This document shows, one piece after another, positions 35,548-46,330 of a stretch of DNA of 64,000 bases. The translations under genes and the position numbers were made by a program. The first letter of the stretch is position 1, and the number at the start of each line of letters is the position of its first letter. The stretch is from an uncultured Lachnospiraceae bacterium (GTDB lineage Bacteria; Bacillota; Clostridia; Lachnospirales; Lachnospiraceae): NCBI GenBank assembly GCA_947164605.1, contig CAMUXE010000009.1, positions 29,971 through 93,970 on the forward strand, given 5' to 3'. The notes under the pieces are model-generated. The model saw only the letters and a program-made list of their open reading frames with translations, was not told the DNA's origin and made no database searches.

Positions 35548-36639
35548 ATGATAAGTAATCAGATATTACAGTCAACAATTGATGGATTAAAAAGCATCTC
35601 ACATGTTGATCTATGTGTAATAGATTATGATGGTAAGATTGCAGCAAAAACATTTGAAGATGCTAACGTTTGTATTCCAGACGCTTTAGCTTTCAAGGAT
35701 TCTGCAGCGGATAGTCAGGTTGCGAATGGCTATCAGTTCTTTAAAATCATGGACAATAAAACACTCGAGTATATTTTGTTGGCAAAAGGTACTACAGATG
35801 CTGTATTTACTTATGGAAGACTTGCAGTTTTCCAGATTCAGCAGCTTTTAGTTGCTTATAAAGAAAGATTCGATAAGGACAATTTCATAAAGAACTTGCT
35901 TCTTGACAATTTACTTAGAGTTGACATATATACAAGAGCTGAAAAATTACATATTGATACAGATTCAAAGAGACTTGTATATATTATTGAGACAAAACAT
36001 GAGAAGGATACAAGTGCCTTCGAGACTTTGAGAACACTATATGCTGGCAAGGAAGCTGATTTCATCACAGCTGTCGATGAGAAGAGCATTATCCTTGTAA
36101 AGCAGATCGATGAGGACGAAACACCTGAAGATATGTTCAAGGCTGCAGAGGTTATTGCAGATATGCTTAGCACAGAGGCTATGAGCGTTGCCCATATTTC
36201 TTATGGTACAGTTGTTTCTGATTTAAGAGATGTATCAAGATCATATAAAGAGGCTAAAATTGCCATGGAAGTTGGAAGAATTTTCTTCAGCGACCGCAAT
36301 GTTGTAGCCTACAATCAGCTTGGAATAGGACGTCTTATATATCAGCTTCCTATCCCTCTTTGTCAAATGTTTATAAAGGAGATCTTCGCTGGCAAGTCAC
36401 CTGATGAGCTTGATGAGGAGACTCTCGCTACAATCAACAAATTCTTTGAGAACAGTCTCAATGTCTCAGAGACTTCTAGACAGCTTTATATCCACAGAAA
36501 TACTCTTGTATATCGTCTCGATAAGCTTCAGAAGTTGACAGGACTTGATTTAAGAGTATTTGACGACGCAATTACATTCAAGATTGCTCTTATGGTTGTT
36601 AAATACATGAATTATATAGAGAACCGCGATAGCTATTAA
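35548..36639 (+). CDS. PucR/CdaR-type transcriptional regulator
   Basis: 363 residues. The C-terminal HTH (about 300-360) reads FFENSLNVSETSRQLYIHRN then TLVYRLDKLQKLTGLDLR, diagnostic for the PucR/CdaR family. The middle (SYGTVVSDLRDVSRSYKEAK) is the CdaR GGDEF-like part, and the N-terminal region is a likely sensor domain. These regulators respond to sugar acids or purine products; the ligand here is unknown. It lies between a sugar ATPase and ftsE and may control carbohydrate use. Confidence 0.85.
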   Translation: MISNQILQSTIDGLKSISHVDLCVIDYDGKIAAKTFEDANVCIPDALAFKDSAADSQVANGYQFFKIMDNKTLEYILLAKGTTDAVFTYGRLAVFQIQQLLVAYKERFDKDNFIKNLLLDNLLRVDIYTRAEKLHIDTDSKRLVYIIETKHEKDTSAFETLRTLYAGKEADFITAVDEKSIILVKQIDEDETPEDMFKAAEVIADMLSTEAMSVAHISYGTVVSDLRDVSRSYKEAKIAMEVGRIFFSDRNVVAYNQLGIGRLIYQLPIPLCQMFIKEIFAGKSPDELDEETLATINKFFENSLNVSETSRQLYIHRNTLVYRLDKLQKLTGLDLRVFDDAITFKIALMVVKYMNYIENRDSY

Positions 36640-36771
36640 GCAGATGCGGTGATAGCCAGAAGATGACCTTTGTCTTTAAGATGAGCTGCATATATTGATG
36701 GTTATCAAACCAAGAGAAGTGGCCCTGCCTCTTCGATAGGAAAAAGAAAGTGAAAATTTGGAGGTATTAAT

Positions 36772-37458
36772 ATGATTATCCTTGAGGATGTCGTTAAGAA
36801 CTATGGTTCTGACGTACCAGCCCTAAACGGGATAAATCTGCACATACAAAAGGGTGAATTTGTATTCATAGTAGGTAAGAGTGGTTCTGGTAAGTCTACT
36901 CTTATCAAGTTATTATTGAAGGAACTTGACCCAACAAGTGGTGAGATTTTTGTAAATAAGAAGAACTTGAACAAGGTAACACGTAAGAAGTTGCCATTTC
37001 TTAGAAGGGATATAGGAGTTGTCTTCCAGGACTTCAGACTTCTCCCAGATCGAAATGTCTATGACAATATAGCATTTGCCATGAAGGTCGTAGAAGCACC
37101 TAACAGAAAGATTAAGAGCCGTGTTCTTGCCATGTTGTCAATGGTTGGACTGCTCGATAAGTATAAGTCTTTCCCAAATGAGCTTTCCGGTGGTGAGCAG
37201 CAGAGAGTTGCAATTGCAAGAGCTTTGGTCAACAGACCTGCAATCTTGCTTTGTGACGAGCCTACTGGTAACTTGGATCCTGCTAACTCTAATGCAATCA
37301 TGAAGATTCTTGAGCAGGCTAATAAGCAGGGTACAACAGTACTTGTAGTTACTCATAACATGGATATTGTCGCACAGATGAAGAAAAGAACTATCACTAT
37401 GAGCGACGGTAAGGTAATAAGCGATAGAGAAAAGGGTGGTTATTTCTATGAAGATTAG
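36772..37458 (+). CDS. ftsE: Cell-division ABC ATPase FtsE
   Basis: 228 residues. FtsE with FtsX transmits a cell-division signal to murein hydrolases outside. Walker A VGKSGSGKST, Q-loop VFQDFRLLP, signature LSGGEQQRVAIARALVNRPAILLCDEPTGNLD and VTHN are present. TTGGAGG precedes ATG. It overlaps ftsX by 11 bases. Confidence 0.96.
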   Translation: MIILEDVVKNYGSDVPALNGINLHIQKGEFVFIVGKSGSGKSTLIKLLLKELDPTSGEIFVNKKNLNKVTRKKLPFLRRDIGVVFQDFRLLPDRNVYDNIAFAMKVVEAPNRKIKSRVLAMLSMVGLLDKYKSFPNELSGGEQQRVAIARALVNRPAILLCDEPTGNLDPANSNAIMKILEQANKQGTTVLVVTHNMDIVAQMKKRTITMSDGKVISDREKGGYFYED

Positions 37459-38356
37459 GTCATTAATGTATCATTTTAAGGATGGCTTTAAGAATATACA
37501 CAGAAATAGAATGTTCTCGCTTGCATCTATTGCTACGATTACAGCTTGTATATTTATATTTGGAGTTATCTATTCACTTTTCCAGAATTTTGAGTTCATG
37601 GTTAAGAAGGCAGAAAACGAGATCTGTGTAACAGTCTTCTTCGATGAGGGATTGAGCGATGCACAGATTAAACAGATTGGCGATACAATCAGCAAGAGGG
37701 AAGAGGTGTCAAGCATGCACTTCACCACAGCTGAGGAAGCTTGGAATAATTTCAAGAGTGAGTATTTCGCTGATTTCCCAGAACTTGCAGAGGGCTTCCA
37801 GGATGATAATCCACTTGCGAACTCAGCTTCTTATGAGGTTTACCTCAACGAAGCCAGTCAGCAGGATGCACTTGTTAGTTTTATTGAGGGTATTTCAGGC
37901 GTCAGACAGGTTAATCGTTCAGAGGTTGCTGCCAGCGGACTTGAGAGTGCTGCAAGACTTATCGGTTATGTAGCTATTATAATCATTGCGATTCTTCTCG
38001 CTGTATCTGTATTCCTTATTACTAATACAATCGTTATAGGTATCACAGTTCGTAAGGATGAGATTTCGATTATGAAGTTTATTGGAGCGACTGATTCATT
38101 TGTTAATGCCCCTTTCTTTATTGAGGGTATTACAATTGGAATTGTTGGTTCTATAATCCCATTGGGAATTCTTTGGTTGATGTATTCGAGAATTATCACT
38201 TACGTATTGAGTAAGTTCTCTGTTCTTCAGAATATTCTTGTATTCCTGCCTGAGGGCGAAGTTTTCAGAGTGCTTGCTCCAGTTGCAATCATTCTCGGAA
38301 TCGGTATAGGTGCTCTCGGCTCAACATTTGCCGTTAGAAAGCATGCTAATGTTTAA
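37448..38356 (+). CDS. ftsX: Cell-division permease FtsX
   Basis: 302 residues with four membrane segments: one near the start (SLASIATITACIFIFGVIYSL), a long outer domain (about 45-170: EICVTVFFDEGLSDAQIKQI, EVSSMHFTTAEEAW), then three segments. ATG 37448 overlaps the ftsE stop, so translation is coupled; the frame's earlier start at 37436 is less likely. The outer loop should bind the coiled-coil hydrolase coded next. Confidence 0.95.
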   Translation: MKIRSLMYHFKDGFKNIHRNRMFSLASIATITACIFIFGVIYSLFQNFEFMVKKAENEICVTVFFDEGLSDAQIKQIGDTISKREEVSSMHFTTAEEAWNNFKSEYFADFPELAEGFQDDNPLANSASYEVYLNEASQQDALVSFIEGISGVRQVNRSEVAASGLESAARLIGYVAIIIIAILLAVSVFLITNTIVIGITVRKDEISIMKFIGATDSFVNAPFFIEGITIGIVGSIIPLGILWLMYSRIITYVLSKFSVLQNILVFLPEGEVFRVLAPVAIILGIGIGALGSTFAVRKHANV

Positions 38357-38383
38357 TTAGGTTTGTAAAAGAGGTAATAATTA

Positions 38384-39676
38384 ATGAGAAGAAAGATTCT
38401 TTTCAAGTTTTTTGCATGTTTTATGGCTTTGATTTTTGCCCTATCATGTGTGTTCTATACAATTTATGAGCCCGCTAAGATTAAAGAGGTTAAGGCTGAT
38501 GCACTCGATGACCAGTTGGCCAAGCAGAAAGAGACATCGGAAACTAATCAGAAGGCCCTTGATGATGCTAGCGCTGAGGTTGCTAAATTAAAGAATCAGG
38601 CTGCTGACACTCAGGCCTATGTTGATCAGCTCAATTCCATGATTAATGGAATCCAGACTAAGATTAACGAATTAAATAGTAAGATTGATGCTGTCAATCA
38701 GAAGATAACTGAAAAGCAGAATGAACTTGCTGCAGCTCAGGAAGATGCTGAAAAGCAGTATGATGCTATGAAACTTAGAATTAAGTTCATGTATGAGCAT
38801 AATCAGGAATCATATCTGGCCTTGATTCTTCAGTCACAGAGTATTGGTGAGATGATGAACAAGGTTGAGTATGTCTCAAAGATTTCTGATTATGACAGAC
38901 AGATGCTTATAAGGTACAATGACACAGTTAATCTGATTGCCGCTGTTAAACAGGAGCTTCAGGATGACCATGACAGCCTTGTGGCAGATAGAACTGAACT
39001 TGATACTCAAAAGCAGGTTAATGATTATCTGGTAAGCCAGAAAAATCAGGAACTTGGTATACTCGACACTCAGGTTGCTACAGCTGAAAAGCTTGAGACT
39101 CAGCTTAAGGAAAATCAGATTAAATTGGATGCCGAGATTGAGGCTACAGCAAATCAGATTGCCGCTAGAGAGGCTGAATTTAAGAGAATTCTTGCTGAGC
39201 AGGCTGCAGCCGCAGCCGCTGCCAATAGTGGAAGTGCTGTTAGCGCGGGCAATACAGGTTCTGGCTATTTTATGTGGCCTACAATATCAACCAGACTTAC
39301 TGCTGATTTTAATGAGTATGATCCTTCAGTCAGAGTTGGCATCCATCACGGTATTGATATCGGTGCTGTGACACCGGGTGTGGTTGGTGATCCAGTTTAT
39401 GCAGCAGCTGACGGTGTAGTTGTTGTAGCAGGCTATAACTGGTCTGGTGGTAACTGGGTTTGGATACTTCACGACAATGGCTTAGTTACACTTTACATGC
39501 ACAACACAAGTTTGCTTGTAAGTCAGGGCCAGTATGTAAAGAAGGGACAATTGATCTCTTACATGGGCTCTACAGGTGAGTCGACAGGTGCCCATCTTCA
39601 CTTTGGTATAAGACAGGGAATAAGCGGTTCTTACATAGATCCAAAGCCTTATCTTCCAAAGGTATGGCATTGGTAA
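38384..39676 (+). CDS. M23 murein hydrolase with coiled coil (EnvC/PcsB-like)
   Basis: 430 residues. A signal peptide or anchor (about 9-27) leads to two long coiled-coil blocks (40-110 and 170-270), an Ala/Ser/Gly linker, and a C-terminal LytM/M23 domain with HHGIDIG and HLHFGIRQG zinc ligands. Placed directly after ftsEX, it is the expected FtsEX-regulated peptidoglycan endopeptidase. The start at 38384 follows AGAGG. Two 13-bp repeats then a hairpin follow the stop. Confidence 0.93.
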   Translation: MRRKILFKFFACFMALIFALSCVFYTIYEPAKIKEVKADALDDQLAKQKETSETNQKALDDASAEVAKLKNQAADTQAYVDQLNSMINGIQTKINELNSKIDAVNQKITEKQNELAAAQEDAEKQYDAMKLRIKFMYEHNQESYLALILQSQSIGEMMNKVEYVSKISDYDRQMLIRYNDTVNLIAAVKQELQDDHDSLVADRTELDTQKQVNDYLVSQKNQELGILDTQVATAEKLETQLKENQIKLDAEIEATANQIAAREAEFKRILAEQAAAAAAANSGSAVSAGNTGSGYFMWPTISTRLTADFNEYDPSVRVGIHHGIDIGAVTPGVVGDPVYAAADGVVVVAGYNWSGGNWVWILHDNGLVTLYMHNTSLLVSQGQYVKKGQLISYMGSTGESTGAHLHFGIRQGISGSYIDPKPYLPKVWHW

Positions 39677-39679
39677 AAG

Positions 39680-39746
39680 AGAATTAATTACATAATTTAA
39701 TTACATAATTCTAATATCCTCTGCAAGGGTCTTGCAGAGGATATTT
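39680..39746. terminator. 13-bp duplication and hairpin after the M23 gene
   Basis: AATTAATTACATAATTTAATTACATAATT is a 13-base doublet (39681-39710). AATATCCTCTGCAAG / CTTGCAGAGGATATTT (39713-39746) is a perfect stem, though its T-run is short. Confidence 0.7.
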
Positions 39747-39787
39747 ATCATTAGAGATAAGAATAATTAAAGATGAATATAATTGAT

Positions 39788-39832
39788 GATTATTTTATTA
39801 AAGATTATTTTATTAAAAATTGTTTTATTAAG
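39788..39832. repeat. Three 15-bp repeats upstream of ctpA
   Basis: GATTATTTTATTAAA at 39788 and 39803, and AATTGTTTTATTAAG at 39818, in tandem directly before the ctpA RBS. Confidence 0.85.
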
Positions 39833-39845
39833 ATAGGAAAATGTT

Positions 39846-41219
39846 ATGGATAAGTCAATGAATGAAGTAGAAGAAGAGGAAAAGAAATTGAAGGCGAAAC
39901 TTGACAGTGAGAGACAAAGAGGCCTGATTTCAGGTTGTGTCTATACTGCAGTGACATTGGTCGCTCTGATCAGCATTATATTTCTTATTTTGGTTAATAC
40001 CAAGACTCTTGTGACTGATAGCACAGGAAGCTGGGTATTTTTATCGAAAACGGGAAAAGCACAATATGAGGCAAATCAGCAATTTTACGCTGAGGCATCA
40101 GACGGCGATAAGACTGGGACAGGAAACAGTGGAAGTGATTCTTCTGTTAACAACAGTCTCGAAAATCCTTTGATTGGAAATGCAGTGGCAACAAAGTTAA
40201 ATGTTATTGATGAGAGATTGAGAAAGAGCTCATATTATGCCAATGATTATCAGGATGCCATGGATAAGATCTATAAGGCCTATTTTGAGTCATACAATGA
40301 CAAATACTCTGTCTATTACACAGCTGATGAGTATAAGAAGATTCAGGAGCAGAATTCAGGCCAGATAAAGGGTATAGGAATCTATTATCAGAAACCTGAC
40401 AATGATTACATTACAGTTACAGGCGTTATGAAGGACACTCCAGCCAAGGCTGCTGGCCTTGAGGCTGGTGACATCATAATGGCTGTGGATGGACAAGATG
40501 TTAAAGCCATGTCAACTGATGAGACAAGCTCAATAATTAGGGGAGCAGAGGGCACTAAGGTAAAGATAAGCTACAAGAGAGGCAATCAGACTTATGAAGT
40601 TGATGTGACAAGAGCTTTGGTCAACACTCCAACAGTTTCTGCTGAAATGCTTGAGGGAGATATAGGATATATAGCTATATCAGGCTTTGAAACAGTAACT
40701 ACTGAGCAGTTTAACACTGAACTTGACAAGCTTCTCAATGATGGAGCTAAGGGCATAATTTTTGATGTGAGAAACAATTCTGGTGGCAGTCTCTCAGTTG
40801 TATATTCAATTCTTGACAGAATTCTGCCGGAGGACCTTATCTTCTACACTAAGGACAGAAACGGAACTCAGACTAATTTCACTGGCATGGATGGAAAGCA
40901 ACTTGATATACCTTATGTGGTTTTGGCTAATGAAAATAGTGCAAGTGCTGCAGAAATCTTTACTTCAGCCATTAAGGATTATGGCTATGGCACATTTGTC
41001 GGTAAGACTACCTACGGTAAGGGCATAGTTCAGCAGATAGTGCCTTTTAGTGACGGCTCTGCTATTAAATATACAGTTTCAGAGTATTTTACAAAGAGCG
41101 GAAATGAAATCCACAAGAATGGCGTAAATCCGGATGAGACCGTAGAACTTGATTATGAAAATATGATAGATACTCAGTTTGACCGTGCTTACGAGATTAT
41201 TGAGGAAAAGCTTAAATAG
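39846..41219 (+). CDS. C-terminal processing peptidase with PDZ domain (CtpA-like, S41)
   Basis: 457 residues. A basic cytoplasmic N-terminus with coiled-coil character, a membrane segment (about 31-52), a PDZ domain (about 175-255: IKGIGIYYQ, AAGLEAGDIIMAVDGQDV) and an S41 protease domain with catalytic Ser in ENSASAAEIFTSAIKDY and Lys in KTTYGKGIVQQ. It acts outside the membrane. Following ftsEX and an M23 hydrolase, it fits cell-wall turnover, as in other Firmicutes. Confidence 0.94.
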   Translation: MDKSMNEVEEEEKKLKAKLDSERQRGLISGCVYTAVTLVALISIIFLILVNTKTLVTDSTGSWVFLSKTGKAQYEANQQFYAEASDGDKTGTGNSGSDSSVNNSLENPLIGNAVATKLNVIDERLRKSSYYANDYQDAMDKIYKAYFESYNDKYSVYYTADEYKKIQEQNSGQIKGIGIYYQKPDNDYITVTGVMKDTPAKAAGLEAGDIIMAVDGQDVKAMSTDETSSIIRGAEGTKVKISYKRGNQTYEVDVTRALVNTPTVSAEMLEGDIGYIAISGFETVTTEQFNTELDKLLNDGAKGIIFDVRNNSGGSLSVVYSILDRILPEDLIFYTKDRNGTQTNFTGMDGKQLDIPYVVLANENSASAAEIFTSAIKDYGYGTFVGKTTYGKGIVQQIVPFSDGSAIKYTVSEYFTKSGNEIHKNGVNPDETVELDYENMIDTQFDRAYEIIEEKLK

Positions 41220-41322
41220 GCTTGAAGACGGGAATTGGATTCCTGATGTAAAAGGCTTGAAGCTTGTATTAGAGGGCTTGATTGATTAAAATTAGGCAAA
41301 TTCTTAAATTTGGAGGAAGGCT

Positions 41323-43314
41323 ATGGACTTTAAATTGCATTCAGAATACGCCCCAACTGGTGACCAGCCAGAGGCTATCGATACCCTGGTTGCGGGTTTT
41401 AAACAGGGTAACCAGTTTGAGACTCTCTTGGGAGTTACAGGCTCAGGTAAGACATTTACCATGGCCAATGTTATAGCGGCCCTTAACAAGCCGACTCTGA
41501 TCATATCTCACAATAAAACCCTTGCTGCTCAGCTTTACGGGGAGATGAAGGAATTCTTCCCTGAAAATGCGGTAGAGTACTTTGTGTCTTACTATGACTA
41601 TTATCAGCCTGAAGCCTATGTACCTCAGTCTGATACCTATATAGCCAAGGATTCATCAATTAATGATGAGATTGATAAGTTGAGACATTCGGCTACAGCT
41701 GCCTTGTCTGAGAGAAGTGATGTAATAATTGTGGCTTCTGTATCCTGCATATATGGTTTGGGTGCTCCTATAGACTATAGAAACATGGTTGTGAGCCTAA
41801 GACCAGGTATGATCAAGGATAGAGATGAGGTCATTAAGAAACTAATTGAAATACAGTATATAAGAGGTGACCAGGACTTTAAGCGTGGCACCTTCAGGGT
41901 TAGGGGCGATGTTATAGAGGTCTACCCTGCAGGATCTGATGGAGTCTGTGTTAGAATTGAATTCTTTGGCGATGAAGTGGATAGAATCTCAGAATTTGAC
42001 GCACTCACAGGAAATTTGATAAATCATATAGAACATGTGGCAATCTTCCCAGCTTCACATTATGTTGTCGAAAGAGATAAGATGATGGAGGCTATAGACC
42101 GCATAAAGGCTGAACTTGATGAGAGAATTGACTACTTCAAGAAAAACGACAAACTGATTGAGGCTCAGAGAATCGAGGAGAGGACAAACTTCGATATTGA
42201 GATGATGCAGGAAACAGGCTTTTGCTCAGGTATTGAGAACTACTCAGCTCCAATGGAGGGCAGAGGGGCTGGAATGCCGCCATATACTCTAATGGATTAC
42301 TTCCCAGATGATTTTTTGATTATTGTCGATGAGTCGCACATCACAATTCCTCAGGTCAGGGGCATGTACTCAGGTGACCAGGCCAGAAAGAAGAGCTTGG
42401 TTGACTACGGTTTCAGACTTCCATCGGCCAAGGATAACAGACCTTTAAATTTCGATGAGTTTGAGACTAAGATTTCTCAGATGCTCTTTGTTTCTGCAAC
42501 TCCTAATGTCTATGAGGAAGAACATGAGCTTCTTAGGGCTGAACAGATTATCAGGCCTACAGGCTTGCTGGACCCTGAGATTGAGGTGAGACCAGTTGAG
42601 GGACAGATTGACGACCTTATCGCTGAGATTCACAAGGAGACTGCGAAAAAGCGCAAGGTACTTGTAACTACTCTTACCAAGAGGATGGCAGAGGACCTTA
42701 CTGACTATCTCAAGGAGGTTGGAATCAGAGTAAAGTACTTACACGCAGATATTGACACTCTTGAGAGACAGAAGATTATCAGAGACATGAGATTAGACGC
42801 ATTTGACGTGCTGGTTGGTATCAATCTTTTGAGAGAGGGTCTTGATATACCGGAAATTAGTCTGGTTGCCATAATAGATGCGGATAAGGAGGGCTTTTTG
42901 AGAAATAAGACTTCCTTGATTCAGACTATAGGTCGTGCGGCTCGTAATGAAAACGGCCATGTTATTATGTATGCTGACACGATTACTGATTCTATGCAGT
43001 ATGCCATAGATGAGACTGAGCGAAGAAGGAAGATTCAGGATGCTTACAACAAGGCTAACGGCATAACCCCTAAAACTATTGCCAAGGCTGTCAGAGATTT
43101 GATTACTATTTCTGAGATAGCTACGGGCAAGGGAGGTTCTAACGATGGTGTAGAGAAGGATCTCGAGTCTATGTCTATCAAGGAACTTGAGAAGATAAAG
43201 AAGGAGATTGAGAAGAAGATGAGGGCGGCAGCGGCTGAACTTAACTTCGAGGAGGCAGCGAGTCTCAGAGATCGCATGATTGAGGTCAACAAGTTTATAT
43301 ACGAGAATAAGTAG
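41323..43314 (+). CDS. uvrB: UvrABC excinuclease subunit B
   Basis: 663 residues. UvrB verifies DNA damage and hands it to UvrC in nucleotide excision repair. Walker [13 protein letters not shown], the beta-hairpin [49 protein letters not shown] and the C-terminal UVR motif ([20 protein letters not shown] type) are present. TTGGAGG precedes the ATG. I see no LexA-type box upstream. uvrA follows after 23 bases. Confidence 0.98.
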   Translation: MDFKLHSEYAPTGDQPEAIDTLVAGFKQGNQFETLLGVTGSGKTFTMANVIAALNKPTLIISHNKTLAAQLYGEMKEFFPENAVEYFVSYYDYYQPEAYVPQSDTYIAKDSSINDEIDKLRHSATAALSERSDVIIVASVSCIYGLGAPIDYRNMVVSLRPGMIKDRDEVIKKLIEIQYIRGDQDFKRGTFRVRGDVIEVYPAGSDGVCVRIEFFGDEVDRISEFDALTGNLINHIEHVAIFPASHYVVERDKMMEAIDRIKAELDERIDYFKKNDKLIEAQRIEERTNFDIEMMQETGFCSGIENYSAPMEGRGAGMPPYTLMDYFPDDFLIIVDESHITIPQVRGMYSGDQARKKSLVDYGFRLPSAKDNRPLNFDEFETKISQMLFVSATPNVYEEEHELLRAEQIIRPTGLLDPEIEVRPVEGQIDDLIAEIHKETAKKRKVLVTTLTKRMAEDLTDYLKEVGIRVKYLHADIDTLERQKIIRDMRLDAFDVLVGINLLREGLDIPEISLVAIIDADKEGFLRNKTSLIQTIGRAARNENGHVIMYADTITDSMQYAIDETERRRKIQDAYNKANGITPKTIAKAVRDLITISEIATGKGGSNDGVEKDLESMSIKELEKIKKEIEKKMRAAAAELNFEEAASLRDRMIEVNKFIYENK

Positions 43315-43337
43315 TATTTGTTTTAAGTAGGTATTTT

Positions 43338-46175
43338 ATGGAAAAAGGGAATTTCAAGAATTATATAAGGATTAGGGGAGCTAAGGAACATAATCTCAAG
43401 GATGTTTCTCTAGACATCCCTAGAGACCAGCTGGTTGTGCTAACAGGTTTGTCAGGATCTGGTAAGTCATCCTTAGCATTTGACACTATATATGCAGAGG
43501 GACAGAGAAGATATATGGAGTCTCTGTCTTCCTATGCTAGGCAGTTCCTGGGACAGATGGAAAAGCCAAATGTGGAGAAGATTGAGGGCTTGTCGCCTGC
43601 AATCTCTATTGATCAGAAATCGACTAATAGGAATCCTAGATCTACAGTCGGTACAGTTACAGAGATTTATGATTATTTCAGACTTTTATATGCAAGAATA
43701 GGTATCCCTCACTGTCCTAAGTGCGGCAGGCAGATAGGACGACAGACTGTCGATGAGATGGTTGACGATATCTTGAAGTTGCCTGAGAGGACCAAGATTC
43801 AGCTCCTTGCGCCTGTAATCAGAGGTAAGAAGGGTACACATGCAAAGTTGCTCGAGAGCGCCAAGAAGAGTGGTTATGTGAGAGCTATCATCGATGGGAA
43901 TCTCTATGAGCTGTCTGAGGAAATAAGTCTTGATAAGAATATTAAGCACAATATATCAATCGTGGTTGACAGAATTTCAGTTAGAGAAGGCATTCAGAAA
44001 AGATTGACTGACTCGGTTGAGACAACACTCAAGCTCACTGAAGGTATCATGACTGTTGATGTTATAGGAGAAGAGCCTAAGAACTACAGCCAGTCTTTCT
44101 CATGCCCTGATTGCGGCATAAGTATTGATGAGATTGAGCCTAGAAGCTTTTCTTTCAACAATCCTTTTGGAGCCTGTCCTGAGTGTTTGGGACTTGGCTA
44201 TAAGATGGAATATGACATGGAGCTGATAATTCCTGATGACTCTTTATCTATCTTGGAAGGGGCTATTGCGGCTCCAGGCTGGCAGTCTGTAACTCAGGAT
44301 GGCACATTTACCCGTTGTATACTTGATTCTGTGGCTGATGCCTATGGCTTTAGTCTTGATACACCTTTCCGTGATTATTCAGATGAGGTTAAGGATATCC
44401 TGGTAAACGGCACTAGAGGCAAAAAGGTTGAAGTGCACTATACAGGCCGTATGGGCAAGGGCGTTTACAATATTGCCTATGAAGGCCTGATTCAGAACTT
44501 GAAGAACAGATACAGGGAGACAGCATCAGATACTGCTAAGCAGCAGTATGAGGAGATGATGCGCTTCACTCCTTGTGTGAGCTGTCATGGAATGAGACTT
44601 AAGCCTGCAAGTTTAGCAGTGACAGTTGCTGATAAGAATATTTATGAGATTACTAACATGTCCATCATCAATATCCATGACTTTTTGGATAAGATGGAGT
44701 TGAGCGAGAGACAGAACTTTATAGGAGAGCAGATCTTAAAGGAAATCAGGTCAAGAATACAGTTCCTAGTTGACGTGGGACTTAATTATCTGTCTCTGAG
44801 CCGTGCCACCGCAACACTTTCAGGCGGTGAGGCTCAGAGAATAAGACTTGCAACTCAGATTGGTTCAGGTCTTGTGGGAGTGGCATATATTCTTGATGAG
44901 CCTAGTATAGGTCTTCATCAGAGGGATAATGACAAGCTTTTGGCAACCCTCTTTCATTTGAGAGATTTGGGCAATTCCGTTATAGTTGTTGAACATGACG
45001 AGGACACTATGAGAGCTGCGGACTACATAGTTGATGTGGGCCCTGGTGCTGGTAGAAATGGTGGTGAGATTGTTGCCTGCGGAACTGCCAAGGAAATTGA
45101 AGCCTGCAAGGAGTCTATAACCGGTGCCTATCTTTCAGGAAGGATGAAGATAGCTGTGCCACTTGAGCGCAAGGAGCCTAGCGGTTGGATTGAGGTCAAG
45201 GGAGCAAGAGAGAATAATCTTAAGAACATTGATGTTAAGATTCCACTCGGTGTGCTCACCTGCGTGACAGGTGTTTCTGGCTCAGGCAAGAGTTCGCTTG
45301 TCAATGAGATTGTCTATAAGCATCTTGCTAAGAAACTCAACAGAGCTAGGTTTGTAGCAGGAAAACATGACGACATCTTGGGCATTGAGGCTCTTGACAA
45401 GGTTATTGACATAGACCAGTCGCCAATAGGACGTACACCTAGGTCCAATCCAGCTACCTATACCGGAGTATTTGACCAGATCAGAGATCTTTTTGCCAGC
45501 ACTTCTGACGCAAAGGAGAGAGGCTTTAAGAAGGGAAGATTCAGCTTTAATGTCAAGGGCGGAAGATGTGAAAACTGCTCAGGTGACGGTATTATTAAGA
45601 TTGAGATGAATTTCCTGCCTGATGTTTATGTCCCTTGTGAGGTTTGCGACGGAAAGCGCTATAACAGGGAGACTCTCGAGGTTAAATACAAGGGGAAGAG
45701 CATCTATGACGTGCTTGATATGACAGTTGAGGACGCGGTTGATTTCTTTGAAAATGTGCCAACTATCAAAAGGAAGATTGAGACCCTCAATGATGTAGGC
45801 CTTTCTTATATCAAGTTAGGCCAGCCTTCAACTGAACTTTCAGGCGGTGAGGCTCAAAGAATTAAGCTTGCGACTGAGTTATCTAAGAGAAGCACAGGAA
45901 AGACAATCTACATCCTTGATGAGCCAACAACTGGTCTTCACTTTGAGGATGTCAGAAAGCTTGTTGAGATATTGAGGAAGCTCGTAGAGGGCGGAAATAC
46001 TGTGCTTGTAATTGAGCACAATTTGGATGTCATAAAGACAGCTGATTACATAATTGATATGGGTCCTGAAGGCGGAGACGGCGGCGGACAGGTTATCGCC
46101 AGCGGAAAGCCTGAGGAAATCATTAAGTGTAAGAAGTCTTTCACTGGAAAATATTTGAAAAAATACTTGAAGTAG
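43338..46175 (+). CDS. uvrA: UvrABC excinuclease subunit A
   Basis: 945 residues, full length. UvrA recognises DNA lesions with two ABC ATPase halves. Both Walker A sites ([14 protein letters not shown] and [14 protein letters not shown]), two signature LSGGEAQRI motifs, zinc modules CPKCGRQIG...CPDCGISI and [12 protein letters not shown]...CEVCDGKRY are visible. The last codons form the first unit of a 24-bp tandem repeat. Confidence 0.98.
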   Translation: MEKGNFKNYIRIRGAKEHNLKDVSLDIPRDQLVVLTGLSGSGKSSLAFDTIYAEGQRRYMESLSSYARQFLGQMEKPNVEKIEGLSPAISIDQKSTNRNPRSTVGTVTEIYDYFRLLYARIGIPHCPKCGRQIGRQTVDEMVDDILKLPERTKIQLLAPVIRGKKGTHAKLLESAKKSGYVRAIIDGNLYELSEEISLDKNIKHNISIVVDRISVREGIQKRLTDSVETTLKLTEGIMTVDVIGEEPKNYSQSFSCPDCGISIDEIEPRSFSFNNPFGACPECLGLGYKMEYDMELIIPDDSLSILEGAIAAPGWQSVTQDGTFTRCILDSVADAYGFSLDTPFRDYSDEVKDILVNGTRGKKVEVHYTGRMGKGVYNIAYEGLIQNLKNRYRETASDTAKQQYEEMMRFTPCVSCHGMRLKPASLAVTVADKNIYEITNMSIINIHDFLDKMELSERQNFIGEQILKEIRSRIQFLVDVGLNYLSLSRATATLSGGEAQRIRLATQIGSGLVGVAYILDEPSIGLHQRDNDKLLATLFHLRDLGNSVIVVEHDEDTMRAADYIVDVGPGAGRNGGEIVACGTAKEIEACKESITGAYLSGRMKIAVPLERKEPSGWIEVKGARENNLKNIDVKIPLGVLTCVTGVSGSGKSSLVNEIVYKHLAKKLNRARFVAGKHDDILGIEALDKVIDIDQSPIGRTPRSNPATYTGVFDQIRDLFASTSDAKERGFKKGRFSFNVKGGRCENCSGDGIIKIEMNFLPDVYVPCEVCDGKRYNRETLEVKYKGKSIYDVLDMTVEDAVDFFENVPTIKRKIETLNDVGLSYIKLGQPSTELSGGEAQRIKLATELSKRSTGKTIYILDEPTTGLHFEDVRKLVEILRKLVEGGNTVLVIEHNLDVIKTADYIIDMGPEGGDGGGQVIASGKPEEIIKCKKSFTGKYLKKYLK

Positions 46176-46241
46176 TGCTTGAGGCAGTGCACAAAGTAGT
46201 GATTGAGGCAGTGTGTAAAGCACTACTTGAGGCGGCTGTGT
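46170..46241. repeat. 24-bp tandem repeat spanning the uvrA stop
   Basis: AAGTAGTGCTTGAGGCAGTG is the start of copy one, covering the last sense codon and stop. Copies two (46194) and three (46218) follow at 24-base spacing with increasing change. Confidence 0.85.
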
Positions 46242-46330
46242 TTTGGCCTGAATGAGGAAGCTTATTTTGATAGATGAGGCGGCTTTGAGCGGTTTTTCTG
46301 ATTTTAAAGCTGTTATTAGAGGAGTTTGTG

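Noticed and set aside
41220..41322. LexA/SOS box before uvrB
   Set aside because: No GAAC-N4-GTTC type palindrome is visible in the gap.
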